DNA of 26,846 nt from Oscillospiraceae bacterium (GTDB lineage: Bacteria; Bacillota_A; Clostridia; Oscillospirales; Oscillospiraceae): assembly GCA_017381835.1 (NCBI GenBank), contig JAFOBK010000188.1, positions 1 through 26,846 of the forward strand, written 5' to 3'. Below are positions 13,899 through 21,493 of this stretch, piece after piece (position 1 is the stretch's first letter; every line of letters starts with the position of its first letter). The translations under genes were made by a program, and so were the position numbers. The notes beneath the pieces are model-generated. The model saw only the letters and a program-made list of their open reading frames with translations. It was not told where the DNA came from and ran no database searches.

Positions 13899-15962
13899 AT
13901 GGAAGCTAAATACGAGGCGTTATTCACCCCCTGGAAGATCGGCAATGTGGAGATCAAAAACCGCATCGTCATGTGTCCCATGGGCGGCACCAGCCTCTTC
14001 GGTTGGTTTGAATTGGGCGGCTGTCATTTCGACAAGGAAGCAGCTAAGCTGTTTTTGGAGCGCGCACAGAATAATGTTGGTCTGATCATTCCCGGCATCG
14101 CACCCCTGCGGGATACCTTCTGGGGCAAGTGGCTGTGGCAGAATCCCAAGATGTTTGAAGACCTGGCTGAGTTTATGGAGCAGATCCATAAGACCGGCGC
14201 CAAGCTCTTCATTCAGCTCACTGCCGGTATGGGCCGCTCCTGGGCCATCACCGAACTGGTTGGCCCTCTGCATAAGAATAAGATTACCCGCGCATTGGTC
14301 AAGCCCATTCTTGACACCAGCCATGAGCTGGCTTCTCCCAGTGCGCAGCCTGCCCGTTGGGCACCTGACATCATCTGCCCCGAGATGACCAAGGAGCAGA
14401 TCCATGAGATCATCGAGGCCTTTGCCAAGACCGCAAAGCTGTGTATGGATGCCGGTGTTGACGGTGTGGAAGTCCATGCTGTCCATGAAGGCTATCTGCT
14501 GGATCAGTTTGCCATCGAGTTCTTCAACAAGCGTACCGACGAGTACGGCGGCTCCTTTGAGAACCGCTACCGCTTTGCTGCCGAGGTTGTCAAGGCCATC
14601 AAGGCAGAGTGCGGCTCCGGCTTCCCCGTGTCCCTGCGATACTCCGTTGAGTCCAAGCTGAAGGGTTTTGCCGAGGGTCTTGTTCCCGGCGATACCGCTC
14701 CTGAAATGGGCCGTAATATGGAAGAGTCCGAGCGTGCTGCCAAGTATTTGCAGGATGCAGGTTACGATATGCTGAATGCCGATAACGGTACTTACGATAG
14801 CTGGTACTGGGCTCATCCGCCTATGTACATGCCCCAGAACTGCAACCTGGATGACGTTGCCCACATCAAGAAGTTTGTGGATATCCCCGTGGTCTGCGCC
14901 GGCCGTATGGAGCCGGATGTGGCTGCGGAAGCCATCGGCGAGGGCAAGATCGACGGTATGGGCGTTGCCCGCCAGTTCCTGGCTGATCCCCAGTGGATTA
15001 CCAAGCTCTTGGAAGACCGTATGGAAGATATTAAGCCTTGTATCTGCTGCCATAGCGGCTGCTTCAACTTCTCCTCTTCCAAGGGTCACTATAACACCCA
15101 GGATCTGACCGATACCATGGGCCTGGCCCGCTGCGCTATCAATGCGGAAACCATGCAGTCCAAGAAGCACTACATTAAGCCTGCCCGCAAGCCTAAGAAC
15201 ATCGCTGTCATCGGCGGCGGTATCGGCGGCATGGAAACTGCCATCGTGGCAGCTAAGCGCGGCCATATGGTCACCCTGTATGAAAAGTCCCAGCAGCTGG
15301 GCGGTGTCTTCATCGCTGCCGCTGCTCCCTCTTTCAAGGAGAAGGACAGAGATCTGATCGCATGGTATCGCCGTGAGATCGCAAAGCATCCCAACATCCA
15401 TGTGAAGCTGGGCGCAGAGATCACCGATATTACCGGCCTGAAGGCTGACGAGATCGTCATTGCTACCGGTTCTACCGCCAATAAGATCCCCGTTCCCGGT
15501 GTGGGAAAGTGCATCCAGGCGGTGGACTTCCTGCTGGGTAAGCAGGAGGTTGGCGAGAATGTCACTATCATCGGCGGCGGCCTCACCGGCTGTGAGATTG
15601 CTTACGAGCTGTACCTGCAGGGTAAGAAGCCTACCATCGTGGAGATGCAGGATGACCTGATCACCACCCCCGGCATCTGCCTGGCAAATACCAGCTTCCT
15701 GCGTGACTTCTTCAAGGCAAATTCTGTTCCCGTCCATCTGCAGACTGGCGTCTGCCAGATCCTGGATGACGGTGTGGAAGTCAAGGACAGCAACGGCGCC
15801 AAGTTCAAGATCGCCGCTGACTCTGTGATCCTCTCCACCGGCTATAAGTCCGCACCCGTTGTCCCCAAGGGCAAGCATATCCACCTGGTGGGTGATTGCG
15901 ATAAGGTTGGCAACCTGCGTACTGTCATCTGGCAGGCCTGGGATGTTGCCATGAAGCTTTAA
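13899..15962 (+). CDS. Old-yellow-enzyme/enoate-reductase family flavoprotein (FMN, 4Fe-4S, FAD)
   Basis: 687 residues with the full plan of 2,4-dienoyl-CoA reductase, clostridial 2-enoate reductase and bile-acid BaiCD/BaiH enzymes. An FMN-binding TIM barrel spans about 1-370: 'LFTPWKIGNVEIKNRIVMCP' (8-27), 'VEVHAVHEGYLLDQF' with H193/H196 (190-204), 'KRTDEYGGSFENRYRF' (211-226). The iron-sulfur cysteines are C381, C384 and C388 ('CICCHSGC') and probably C412. An FAD/NAD-binding part starts 'IAVIGGGIGGMETA' (435-448), with a second nucleotide loop 'VTIIGGGLTGCEIAYEL'. Electrons pass from NAD(P)H through FAD and the cluster to FMN, which reduces an activated C=C bond. The ATG at 13899 is preferred over GTG 13887, which overlaps AAGGAAG. 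The gap from C388 to C412 is longer than usual. The AcnX genes follow in the operon. Confidence 0.88.
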   Translation: MEAKYEALFTPWKIGNVEIKNRIVMCPMGGTSLFGWFELGGCHFDKEAAKLFLERAQNNVGLIIPGIAPLRDTFWGKWLWQNPKMFEDLAEFMEQIHKTGAKLFIQLTAGMGRSWAITELVGPLHKNKITRALVKPILDTSHELASPSAQPARWAPDIICPEMTKEQIHEIIEAFAKTAKLCMDAGVDGVEVHAVHEGYLLDQFAIEFFNKRTDEYGGSFENRYRFAAEVVKAIKAECGSGFPVSLRYSVESKLKGFAEGLVPGDTAPEMGRNMEESERAAKYLQDAGYDMLNADNGTYDSWYWAHPPMYMPQNCNLDDVAHIKKFVDIPVVCAGRMEPDVAAEAIGEGKIDGMGVARQFLADPQWITKLLEDRMEDIKPCICCHSGCFNFSSSKGHYNTQDLTDTMGLARCAINAETMQSKKHYIKPARKPKNIAVIGGGIGGMETAIVAAKRGHMVTLYEKSQQLGGVFIAAAAPSFKEKDRDLIAWYRREIAKHPNIHVKLGAEITDITGLKADEIVIATGSTANKIPVPGVGKCIQAVDFLLGKQEVGENVTIIGGGLTGCEIAYELYLQGKKPTIVEMQDDLITTPGICLANTSFLRDFFKANSVPVHLQTGVCQILDDGVEVKDSNGAKFKIAADSVILSTGYKSAPVVPKGKHIHLVGDCDKVGNLRTVIWQAWDVAMKL

Positions 15963-16040
15963 GCGGCGAGTCGCCGCGGACAATTCGTGACGAACCTGAG
16001 CGGTATTCGTTTATCCTCTTGGGTACCGCTCGGTAACGTT
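15963..16040 (+). repeat. Small hairpin plus third copy of the 104-bp-unit repeat
   Basis: GCGGCG-AGT-CGCCGC directly follows the stop codon (15963-15977) without a T run. CAATTCGTG (15981) and GGGTACCGCTCGGTAACGTT (16021-16040) then repeat the two blocks seen at 546-707, 40 rather than 38 bases apart. It lies inside the operon, between the flavoprotein and AcnX genes. Confidence 0.7.
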
Positions 16041-16071
16041 ACATTGAGAAAAAATAAAAGGAGTAATTTCT

Positions 16072-17343
16072 ATGTTCCTTACCGATGAACAAAGTGCCAT
16101 TTTGAATGGTTCCAAAGGCGAGACCATGGCAAAGGTCATGAAGACCCTGGTCATGTATGGCGATGCCTTCGGTGCTGACAAGATGGTGCCGATCACTTCC
16201 GAGTATAACCACCTGGTCACTTCCTTTGGTCTGAAGATGATGAAGCCCGTTTTCGATCTGATGCAGCAGCTGATCGATGCCGGTGCCATCTCCCAGCAGA
16301 AGTTCTCTGTTGACCCCCGTCCCGTGGACAAGAATGTGCCCGCAAACTTCCTGCAGAACCTGATTTTCAATAAGATCATGTATGCCACCCAGGCATCCTA
16401 TGAGGAGCAGCTGAAGGAGCTGGGCCTCATGAATAACGATGCCTTCACCTGCGCCTGCTACCTGGATCAGATGGGCAACAAGCCTAAGAAGGGCGAGATT
16501 ATCAGCTGGGCTGAGTCCTCCGCTGTTGTCTATGCAAACTCCGTCCTGGGTGCACGCTGCAACCGTAACTCCGGCATTATGGACATTATGGGTTCCATTG
16601 CCGGCTTTGTCCCCAATTTTGGTCTGCTCACCGATGAAGGCCGTAAGGCCACCTGGATCGTAAAGGTCCAGTGCGAGAAAAAGCCCGAAGCACAGCTGCT
16701 GGGTTCTGCCATCGGCATGAAGGTCATGGAGGATGTACCCTTCATCACCGGCATGAACAAGTGGCTGGGTACAGAGCTGAACGATGAAAACTGCGCTTAT
16801 TTGAAGGACTTCGGCGCAGCCACCGCCTCCAACGGCGCGGTTGGTCTGTACCATATCGAGAATCTGACTCCCGAAGCCAAGGAGCAGGGTGCCGGTCTCA
16901 TCGCCGAGGGCGCAAAGGTTTACGTCATCGACGATGCGGAACTGGAGCGAGTGAAGAACAACTATCCCGTCATGTGGAAGAATGTGGATGCCAAGCCCAA
17001 GCTGTGCTTTGTTGGCTGCCCCCACATGAGCCTGCAGCAGTTAAAGGACTGGACTGACAATGTGGAAGCCGGTCTGAAGGCAGCCGGCCACAAGAAGGTG
17101 CTGGTTCCCACCGTCTTTACCTCCGCACCCGGCGTCATCAAGGAATTTGAGAAGACACCTTACGCTGCCCGCCTGAAGGCCACCGGCGTCATTCTTTCCT
17201 ACATCTGCCCCCTGATGTACATGAATAACCCCCTGTGCAAGTCCATGCCCGTTATGACCTCTTCCAATAAGCTGCGTACCTACACCACCGCACGCTACTA
17301 CACCGAGGAAGAGATTCTTGAAAGAATCACGAAAGGAGTGTAA
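16072..17343 (+). CDS. Aconitase X (AcnX) catalytic large subunit
   Basis: 423 residues, the two-subunit (type II) form. It is recognised by 'GEIISWAESSAVVYANSVLGARCNR' (quoted in part: SWAESSAVVYANSVLGAR, 145-162) and by three cysteine positions expected to hold the iron-sulfur cluster: C127/C129 ('FTCACY'), C316 ('FVGCPHMS') and C379 ('SYICPLM'). Known AcnX enzymes dehydrate cis-3-hydroxy-L-proline in bacteria and mevalonate-5-phosphate in archaea, so the family performs dehydrations of small hydroxy-acids. AAAAGGAG at 16056-16063 is 8 bases before the ATG. The small subunit follows 5 bases after the stop. Joint transcription with an enoate-reductase-like flavoprotein suggests the dehydrated product is then reduced. 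No proline racemase or hydroxyproline gene is near, so the substrate is open. Confidence 0.88.
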   Translation: MFLTDEQSAILNGSKGETMAKVMKTLVMYGDAFGADKMVPITSEYNHLVTSFGLKMMKPVFDLMQQLIDAGAISQQKFSVDPRPVDKNVPANFLQNLIFNKIMYATQASYEEQLKELGLMNNDAFTCACYLDQMGNKPKKGEIISWAESSAVVYANSVLGARCNRNSGIMDIMGSIAGFVPNFGLLTDEGRKATWIVKVQCEKKPEAQLLGSAIGMKVMEDVPFITGMNKWLGTELNDENCAYLKDFGAATASNGAVGLYHIENLTPEAKEQGAGLIAEGAKVYVIDDAELERVKNNYPVMWKNVDAKPKLCFVGCPHMSLQQLKDWTDNVEAGLKAAGHKKVLVPTVFTSAPGVIKEFEKTPYAARLKATGVILSYICPLMYMNNPLCKSMPVMTSSNKLRTYTTARYYTEEEILERITKGV

Positions 17344-17348
17344 GCCAA

Positions 17349-17792
17349 ATGAGAGAATTTAAAGGCCGCGTTGTTACCCCCGGTACCGTTACCGCCCCCG
17401 CCCTGGTCTCCCATGGTGGTCTGAACACTCTGGCATCCTTCCAGGCTGCTCTGCAGTTTGGCGACAAGAAGGCCACCTGCGGCGACCAGAACAACCCCGA
17501 TCTGTACAATAAGCAGATGCTGGGCACTGCTCTGTGCCTGCCTCAGACCATCGGCTCCACCACCGGCGGTTTGGTTCTGTACTGTGCCTGCGCCATGGAG
17601 CGTCAGCCTGCCTGCATGCTGTTTAGTAAACCCATCGACTCCCTGGCAGCTGCCGGTGCAATCCTGGCATCCGTCTGGCTGGAGGGCGTCAGCATGCCCG
17701 TTGTGGACTCCCTGGGCGACGAGTTCCTGGAGTATGTGAAGGACGGCATGACCGTCACCATCAAGGAAGACGGCCTGGTCTGCGTGGATTGA
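17349..17792 (+). CDS. Aconitase X swivel-domain small subunit (DUF126)
   Basis: 147 residues, forming the mobile swivel domain that closes on the large subunit's active site. It starts 'FKGRVVTPGTVTAPALVS' (4-21), the usual opening. The active-site loop reads 'LPQTIGSTTGG', where family members I remember have a serine-richer GSxSGS-like loop. It ends with 'LASVWLEGVSMPVV' and a final strand pair 'MTVTIKEDGLVCVD'. AAGGAG at 17333-17338 lies inside the end of the large-subunit gene, 10 bases before this ATG, so the two are translationally linked. The missing second serine could signal altered substrate choice, but this rests on memory rather than alignment. A terminator follows 30 bases after the stop. 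Confidence 0.85.
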   Translation: MREFKGRVVTPGTVTAPALVSHGGLNTLASFQAALQFGDKKATCGDQNNPDLYNKQMLGTALCLPQTIGSTTGGLVLYCACAMERQPACMLFSKPIDSLAAAGAILASVWLEGVSMPVVDSLGDEFLEYVKDGMTVTIKEDGLVCVD

Positions 17793-17822
17793 CGGCTAGA
17801 TAATTACTCATAAATGATAGCA

Positions 17823-17856
17823 AAACCCGACCTTGTTCTATAGGTCGGGTTTGTTT
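17823..17856 (+). terminator. Rho-independent terminator of the flavoprotein-AcnX operon
   Basis: A perfect 11-bp stem (17823-17833 with 17842-17852), an 8-base loop, then GTTTT. The 5' arm starts with A residues, so it could also work weakly from the other strand. Confidence 0.9.
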
Positions 17857-17913
17857 TATGCGGATTACTGCACCGGAATATTTGATGAACTATCGAAAAA
17901 GCGCTGCGGGAGG

Positions 17914-18012
17914 GGTATATAGGGGAGGGCGCCTGTTCTTGCGGGAGCAAGATCTCAGCGCCTCCCCTATACCGCATTCTTTGGTTACTTTCTTGGCGGA
18001 GCAAGAAAGTAA
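17914..18012. repeat. Two large hairpins between convergent operons
   Basis: GGTATATAGGGGAGG (from 17914) pairs imperfectly with CCTCCCCTATACC (17961-17973) around a loop that holds a GCGGGAGCAAG segment. A perfect 11-bp hairpin follows: TTACTTTCTTG (17985-17995) with CAAGAAAGTAA (18002-18012). It is non-coding and sits between the acnX terminator and the asnA terminator. Confidence 0.75.
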
Positions 18013-18026
18013 CGCCTCCGGCAGGG

Positions 18027-18057
18027 AAAAAGAAACAAGGGTGTCATTTGACACCCT
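18027..18057 (-). terminator. Rho-independent terminator of asnA (minus strand)
   Basis: A perfect 9-bp stem AGGGTGTCA/TGACACCCT (18038-18046 with 18049-18057) with a minimal loop. On the minus strand it is followed by TGTTTCTTTTT (18027-18037). Confidence 0.85.
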
Positions 18058-18070
18058 CATTATTACGGTA

Positions 18071-19078
18071 TTACAGCAGGGGAATACCTGCCTTCTCGCA
18101 TTCAGCCACAGTCATCTCGTCCCAAATGCTGGACTGGACTTCGCCGATATGGGCGCAGCCCATCATCAGCAGACACAGACGGCTCTGGCCGATACCGCCG
18201 CCGATGGTCAGAGGCAGTTCACCAGCCAGCAGTGCCTTGTGGAAGGGAAGCTCTCTTCTGTGGTCGCAGCCGGCCAGGGTCAGCTGACGGTCCATGGACG
18301 CGGCATCTACACGAATACCCATGGAGGAGATCTCCAATGCCCGATCCAGCACCTCATCCCAGAAGAAGATGTCGCAGTTCAGCTGCCAGTCATCATAGTC
18401 GGGAGCACGATTGCCATGGGGCTTGCCGGAGCGGAGCTTGCCGCCGATCTGCATAATGCAGGCGGTGTGATGCTCACGGACATAAGCGGTTTCCCGATCG
18501 TCACCGGAAAGCTCGGGATACATGTCCTCCAGCTCCTGGGTGGTGATGAAGCTGACATTGGGATCCAGCTTGGTCTTCAGCTGGGGATAGCGGACATGGA
18601 GCATATCGTTGGTGTCGCAGATGGCCTTAACGATGGCTCTGACGATCAGCTTCAGATAGTCCAGATTCCGGTTATCCGCGGTGATGACCTTTTCCCAGTC
18701 CCACTGGTCCACGTAAATGGAGTGGATATTGTCCAGCTCTTCATCACGGCGAATAGCGTTCATATCGGTGTACAGACCGCCGCCGATGCCGAAGCCGTAG
18801 CGCTGCAGCGCCTGACGCTTCCATTTTGCCAGGGAGTGGACAACCTGCGCCTCCGCACCCACAGCGGGAACATCGAAGGAAACAGGACGCTCCACGCCGC
18901 TGAGGTTATCGTTAAGGCCCGACTGCTCGGTAACAAACAGGGGAGCGGACACACGCTTCAAATTCAGCGCATGAGAAAACTCATCCTGGAAATTTCTTTT
19001 GATATAGGCAATGGCCCGCTGGGTATCGTAAGCATCCAGGGTGGGCTTGTAGCCTTCGGGAATATAGATTTTGTTCAT
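18071..19078 (-). CDS. asnA: Aspartate-ammonia ligase (asparagine synthetase A)
   Basis: 335 residues, close to the about 330 of Escherichia coli AsnA. The N-terminus is MNKIYIPEGYKPTLDAYDTQ. Class-II aminoacyl-tRNA-synthetase-like segments include 'RVSAPLFVTEQSGLNDNLSG' (42-61), 'VVHSLAKWKR' (79-88), 'GGGLYTDMNAIRRDEE' (99-114) and, at the C-terminus, 'TIGGGIGQSRLCLLMM'. The enzyme makes asparagine from aspartate, ammonia and ATP. The ATG at 19078 has GGGAGGG about 6 bases upstream; a longer reading from 19174 is not supported. The leader is short and shows no T-box. It is convergent with the AcnX operon and monocistronic. Confidence 0.95.
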   Translation of the reverse strand: MNKIYIPEGYKPTLDAYDTQRAIAYIKRNFQDEFSHALNLKRVSAPLFVTEQSGLNDNLSGVERPVSFDVPAVGAEAQVVHSLAKWKRQALQRYGFGIGGGLYTDMNAIRRDEELDNIHSIYVDQWDWEKVITADNRNLDYLKLIVRAIVKAICDTNDMLHVRYPQLKTKLDPNVSFITTQELEDMYPELSGDDRETAYVREHHTACIMQIGGKLRSGKPHGNRAPDYDDWQLNCDIFFWDEVLDRALEISSMGIRVDAASMDRQLTLAGCDHRRELPFHKALLAGELPLTIGGGIGQSRLCLLMMGCAHIGEVQSSIWDEMTVAECEKAGIPLL

Positions 19079-19106
19079 GGTAATCCCTCCCAATCTTAAT
19101 AGTACT

Positions 19107-19134
19107 ATTTTATTCAAAACTGGGAGAAAATCAA
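19107..19134 (-). promoter_or_regulatory. Probable asnA promoter (minus strand)
   Basis: On the minus strand TTGATT (19134-19129), 16 bases, TAAAAT (19112-19107). This is a moderate match, about 28 bases before the ATG. Confidence 0.55.
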
Positions 19135-19229
19135 GAGAAAACATGAGGGATGGTAAAGGTTTGGAAAAAATCATAAATCAGCAGGGAAGGGGCATTATCC
19201 CATTGACGAATGTGTGAAAATTCTGATTT

Positions 19230-19267
19230 GTAGGGGCGACCATTGGTCGTCCGTACGGTACGATTTT
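19230..19267. repeat. GTAGGGG-type palindrome fragment with GTCCGT tail
   Basis: GTAGGGGCGACCATTGGTCG then TCCGTACGGTACGATTTTCC. The same string with a few changes recurs at 19519-19560, each time followed by a TTTCACA linker. First part of the 19140-19930 repeat island, which holds no gene. Confidence 0.75.
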
Positions 19268-19270
19268 CCT

Positions 19271-19450
19271 TTTCACATTGGACTTTCGGCGAAAAGATAC
19301 AATCTTCCAAGTCTGTCATCCTGAGTGAGCGTAGCGAATCGAAGGATCTTCGCACTGTCGATACTGCCAAGATCCTTCGGCTCCCGTTGGTCGCTCAGGA
19401 TGACATGGTTTAAAGATTATGCGTTTACACATTGGGGTTTCGGCGAATAC
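19271..19450. repeat. GTCATCCTGAG-type element with linkers, copy 3 (inverted, central hairpin flipped)
   Basis: The core at 19315-19404 and both flanks are the reverse complement of the copies at 10014 and 11465. The central hairpin, GAAGGATCTTCGCAC...GCCAAGATCCTTC, is in the same plus-strand orientation as in those copies. It is flanked by linkers TTTCACATTGGACTTTCGGC (19271) and TTTACACATTGGGGTTTCGG (19424). Confidence 0.85.
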
Positions 19451-19464
19451 GGTGGTGCATGCTG

Positions 19465-19567
19465 TGCGGGAGGGTCAAGACCCTCCCCTACAACGTGGGA
19501 AGCACTTCGTTAGAACCCGTAGGGGCGGCCATTGGCCGTCCGTGCGGTACAATTTTCCCTTTCACAC
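19465..19567. repeat. GTAGGGG-type palindrome block, inverted two-module copy
   Basis: GCGGGAGGGTC/GACCCTCCCC starts it in the opposite orientation to the 8441 copy. A GTTAGAA linker follows, then the GTAGGGGCGGCCATTGGCCG palindrome and the TCCGTGCGGTAC tail shared with 19230-19267. Confidence 0.75.
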
Positions 19568-19606
19568 TAGGTTACGGCGAATACGCAGTGTCTTCCGATA
19601 CTCCAC

Positions 19607-19787
19607 GTCATTACGAGGAGTGCGAAGCACGACGTGGTAATCCGTTCTCCTTGGGTGAGAGTTTCCTGTTCTGCATGCTTTTAGGGATACGGATTGCCAC
19701 ACCAGTGTGCTCACTACGACTCGCTAAGAGCCGGCTTTGCCGGTTGCTCGCTTGTACGCGCCTGCGGGCGCAGTGGTTCGCAATGAC
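19607..19787. repeat. GTCATTGCGA-type element, long composite copy
   Basis: 181 bp with GTCATTACGA at the left and TCGCAATGAC at the right. It keeps GTGGTAATCCG...CGGATTGCCAC and then carries extra small hairpins, including GCCGGCTTTGCCGGT and GCGCCTGCGGGCGC. It looks like an element whose interior gained other modules. Confidence 0.75.
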
Positions 19788-19810
19788 GGTGTATTCGAAA
19801 TCAATTTCCG

Positions 19811-19839
19811 TTTCCACATGGTAATATCGGCGAATACGC
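19811..19839. repeat. TTTCACATTGG...TCGGCGAATACGC linker, isolated copy
   Basis: TTTCCACATGGTAATATCGG then CGAATACGC. It is the fourth linker copy in the 19.2-19.85 kb island (others at 19271, 19424 and 19560). Opposite-strand copies lie at 9973, 10127, 11421 and 11577. Confidence 0.65.
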
Positions 19840-19874
19840 AGATGCATATGGAATGCCACCCCTGCAATTGTGCA

Positions 19875-19903
19875 TTTACATTTGCACTTTGCTGTGCTAA
19901 AAT
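19875..19903 (+). promoter_or_regulatory. Sigma-A promoter of pepD
   Basis: TTTACA (19875-19880), 17 bases, TAAAAT (19898-19903), about 22 bases of leader before the ATG. Confidence 0.75.
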
Positions 19904-19931
19904 GAACACAATTATAAGGAGGGGTATACCT

Positions 19932-21374
19932 ATGGATACTAGAAAACTTGCCGGCCTGGAACCCCAGGCAGTATTTCACTATTTTGAAGACATCTGCGCC
20001 ATTCCCCATGGCTCTTACAACACCAAGGCAATCTCCGATTATTTGGTTGATTTTGCAAAGAAAAATAACCTGCGCTACATCCAGGACGATCTTAACAATG
20101 TGATCCTCTTCGGCGATGCCACCCCCGGCTATGAAGACCACGAGCCGGTGATCCTCCAGGGTCATATGGACATGGTCTGCGAAAAGGATGATGACTGCCC
20201 CATCGATATGGAGAAAGAGGGCCTGGATATCACCCACGACGGCAATTATGTCTTTGCCAAGGGCACAACCCTGGGCGGTGACAACGGCATTGCCGTGGCC
20301 TATGCCCTGGCTCTGCTGACCGACAAGACCATTCCCCATCCTGCCCTGGAAGTCATCATCACTGTGGATGAAGAAACCGGCATGGAAGGCGCGGCAGGTA
20401 TCGACCTGAGTATGCTGAAGGGCCGCAGAATGCTGAATATGGACTCCGAGGAGGAGGGCATTTTCACCGTGTCCTGCGCCGGCGGTGTCAGAACTCAGAT
20501 CAGCATGCCCGTGGAGCGCCGCGCGGTCTATGGCCCCTGCGTGCGCCTCACCGTTGAGGGTCTGCAAGGCGGCCACTCCGGTGTGGAGATCCACAAGCCC
20601 CTTGCCAATGCCAACAAGGTCATGGGCGAGTTCCTGGGCCGTGTTCAGAAGCTGATGCCCGTTTGCATCACAAAGCTCCAGGGAGGCGCCAAGGACAATG
20701 CCATTCCCCGCAGTTGCCAGGTGACCCTGGTAGCTCTCGGCATGTATATCGAGCGCATCAACGATGTGGCGGCGCAGCTCCAGCAGGAGATCCGTGAGCA
20801 GTATGATGAGCCGAATGTGATCATCCGGGGCGACGATGTGGATGCCCTGGGCGGCAATGCCCTCACCACCGAGTGCAGCGCCAAGCTGATCGGCCTGCTG
20901 AACGCAGCACCCAACGGTGTCCAGGCCTGGAGCCAGGATATCGAAGGCCTGGTGCAGACCAGCCTCAACCTGGGCGTTGTGAACTTAAGCGATAAGCTGG
21001 AGCTGACCTTTGCTATCCGCAGCTCCGTGAACCAGGAGAAGCTGGATCTGGCAAAGCGCCTGGAGGAGCTTGCCAAGTTCTATGACGCGGAAGCTTCCCA
21101 CAAGGGCGATTATCCCGCCTGGGAGTATAAGAAGGACTCCCAGCTTCGCGATACCATGGTGAAGGTCTATAAGGAAATGTACAATGCCGATGCCCAGGTG
21201 GTTGCCATCCATGCGGGCCTGGAATGCGGCCTCTTAAGCGAAAAGCTGCCCGGCCTGGACTGCGTGTCCATCGGCCCCGAGATGCACGATATCCACACCA
21301 GCCGTGAGCGTTTGGGCATTGCCTCCGTGGGCAGAATGTGGCAGTATATCCAGGAAGTTCTGAAGAATCTGTAA
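19932..21374 (+). CDS. pepD: M20-family aminoacyl-histidine dipeptidase (PepD-like)
   Basis: 480 residues, the PepD/carnosinase size. The di-zinc peptidase signatures are H78 and D80 in 'LQGHMDMV', the bridging D117 in 'LGGDNGIA', the catalytic E147-E148 in 'DEETGMEG', D171 in 'NMDSEEEG' and a late histidine in 'MHDIHTSRERL'. The inserted dimerisation domain includes 'LQGGHSGVEIHK'. It cleaves dipeptides, releasing amino acids from peptide uptake in the cytoplasm; there is no signal peptide. AAGGAGGGG at 19916-19924 is 7 bases before the ATG, which excludes the longer upstream reading through repeat DNA. It is preceded by its own promoter. Only a palindromic repeat separates it from the SPFH operon, so partial read-through is possible. 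Confidence 0.92.
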   Translation: MDTRKLAGLEPQAVFHYFEDICAIPHGSYNTKAISDYLVDFAKKNNLRYIQDDLNNVILFGDATPGYEDHEPVILQGHMDMVCEKDDDCPIDMEKEGLDITHDGNYVFAKGTTLGGDNGIAVAYALALLTDKTIPHPALEVIITVDEETGMEGAAGIDLSMLKGRRMLNMDSEEEGIFTVSCAGGVRTQISMPVERRAVYGPCVRLTVEGLQGGHSGVEIHKPLANANKVMGEFLGRVQKLMPVCITKLQGGAKDNAIPRSCQVTLVALGMYIERINDVAAQLQQEIREQYDEPNVIIRGDDVDALGGNALTTECSAKLIGLLNAAPNGVQAWSQDIEGLVQTSLNLGVVNLSDKLELTFAIRSSVNQEKLDLAKRLEELAKFYDAEASHKGDYPAWEYKKDSQLRDTMVKVYKEMYNADAQVVAIHAGLECGLLSEKLPGLDCVSIGPEMHDIHTSRERLGIASVGRMWQYIQEVLKNL

Positions 21375-21384
21375 GAATTCACTT

Positions 21385-21469
21385 GTCATTCCGAGCCAGT
21401 GCTCACACTGGCGTGGGAATCTCCGAGAGCAATGGGGATTGCCACGGGCATAAATGCCCTCGCAATGAC
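21385..21469. repeat. GTCATTGCGA-type palindromic repeat element, copy 3
   Basis: Ends GTCATTCCGA and TCGCAATGAC. Inner hairpins are CCAGTGCTCACACTGG and GGGCATAAATGCCC around GTGGGAATCTCC...GGGGATTGCCACG. It lies between pepD and the SPFH gene, where no separate terminator or clear promoter is seen. Confidence 0.85.
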
Positions 21470-21493
21470 ACCGCAAAATGAAAGGAGATAAAT

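Noticed and set aside
17858..19099. 413-codon plus-strand frame across asnA and the preceding hairpins
   Set aside because: It is the antisense of asnA, whose family signatures are unmistakable on the minus strand.
19079..19174. N-terminal extension of asnA to 19174
   Set aside because: The 32 added residues cross the promoter and ribosome site and are not part of AsnA, which begins at MNKIYIPEG.
19607..19787. Possible tRNA gene, because of a GGTTCGCAATGAC string and several small hairpins
   Set aside because: The string is the right end of a GTCATTGCGA repeat; no acceptor stem, anticodon arm or CCA arrangement can be folded.
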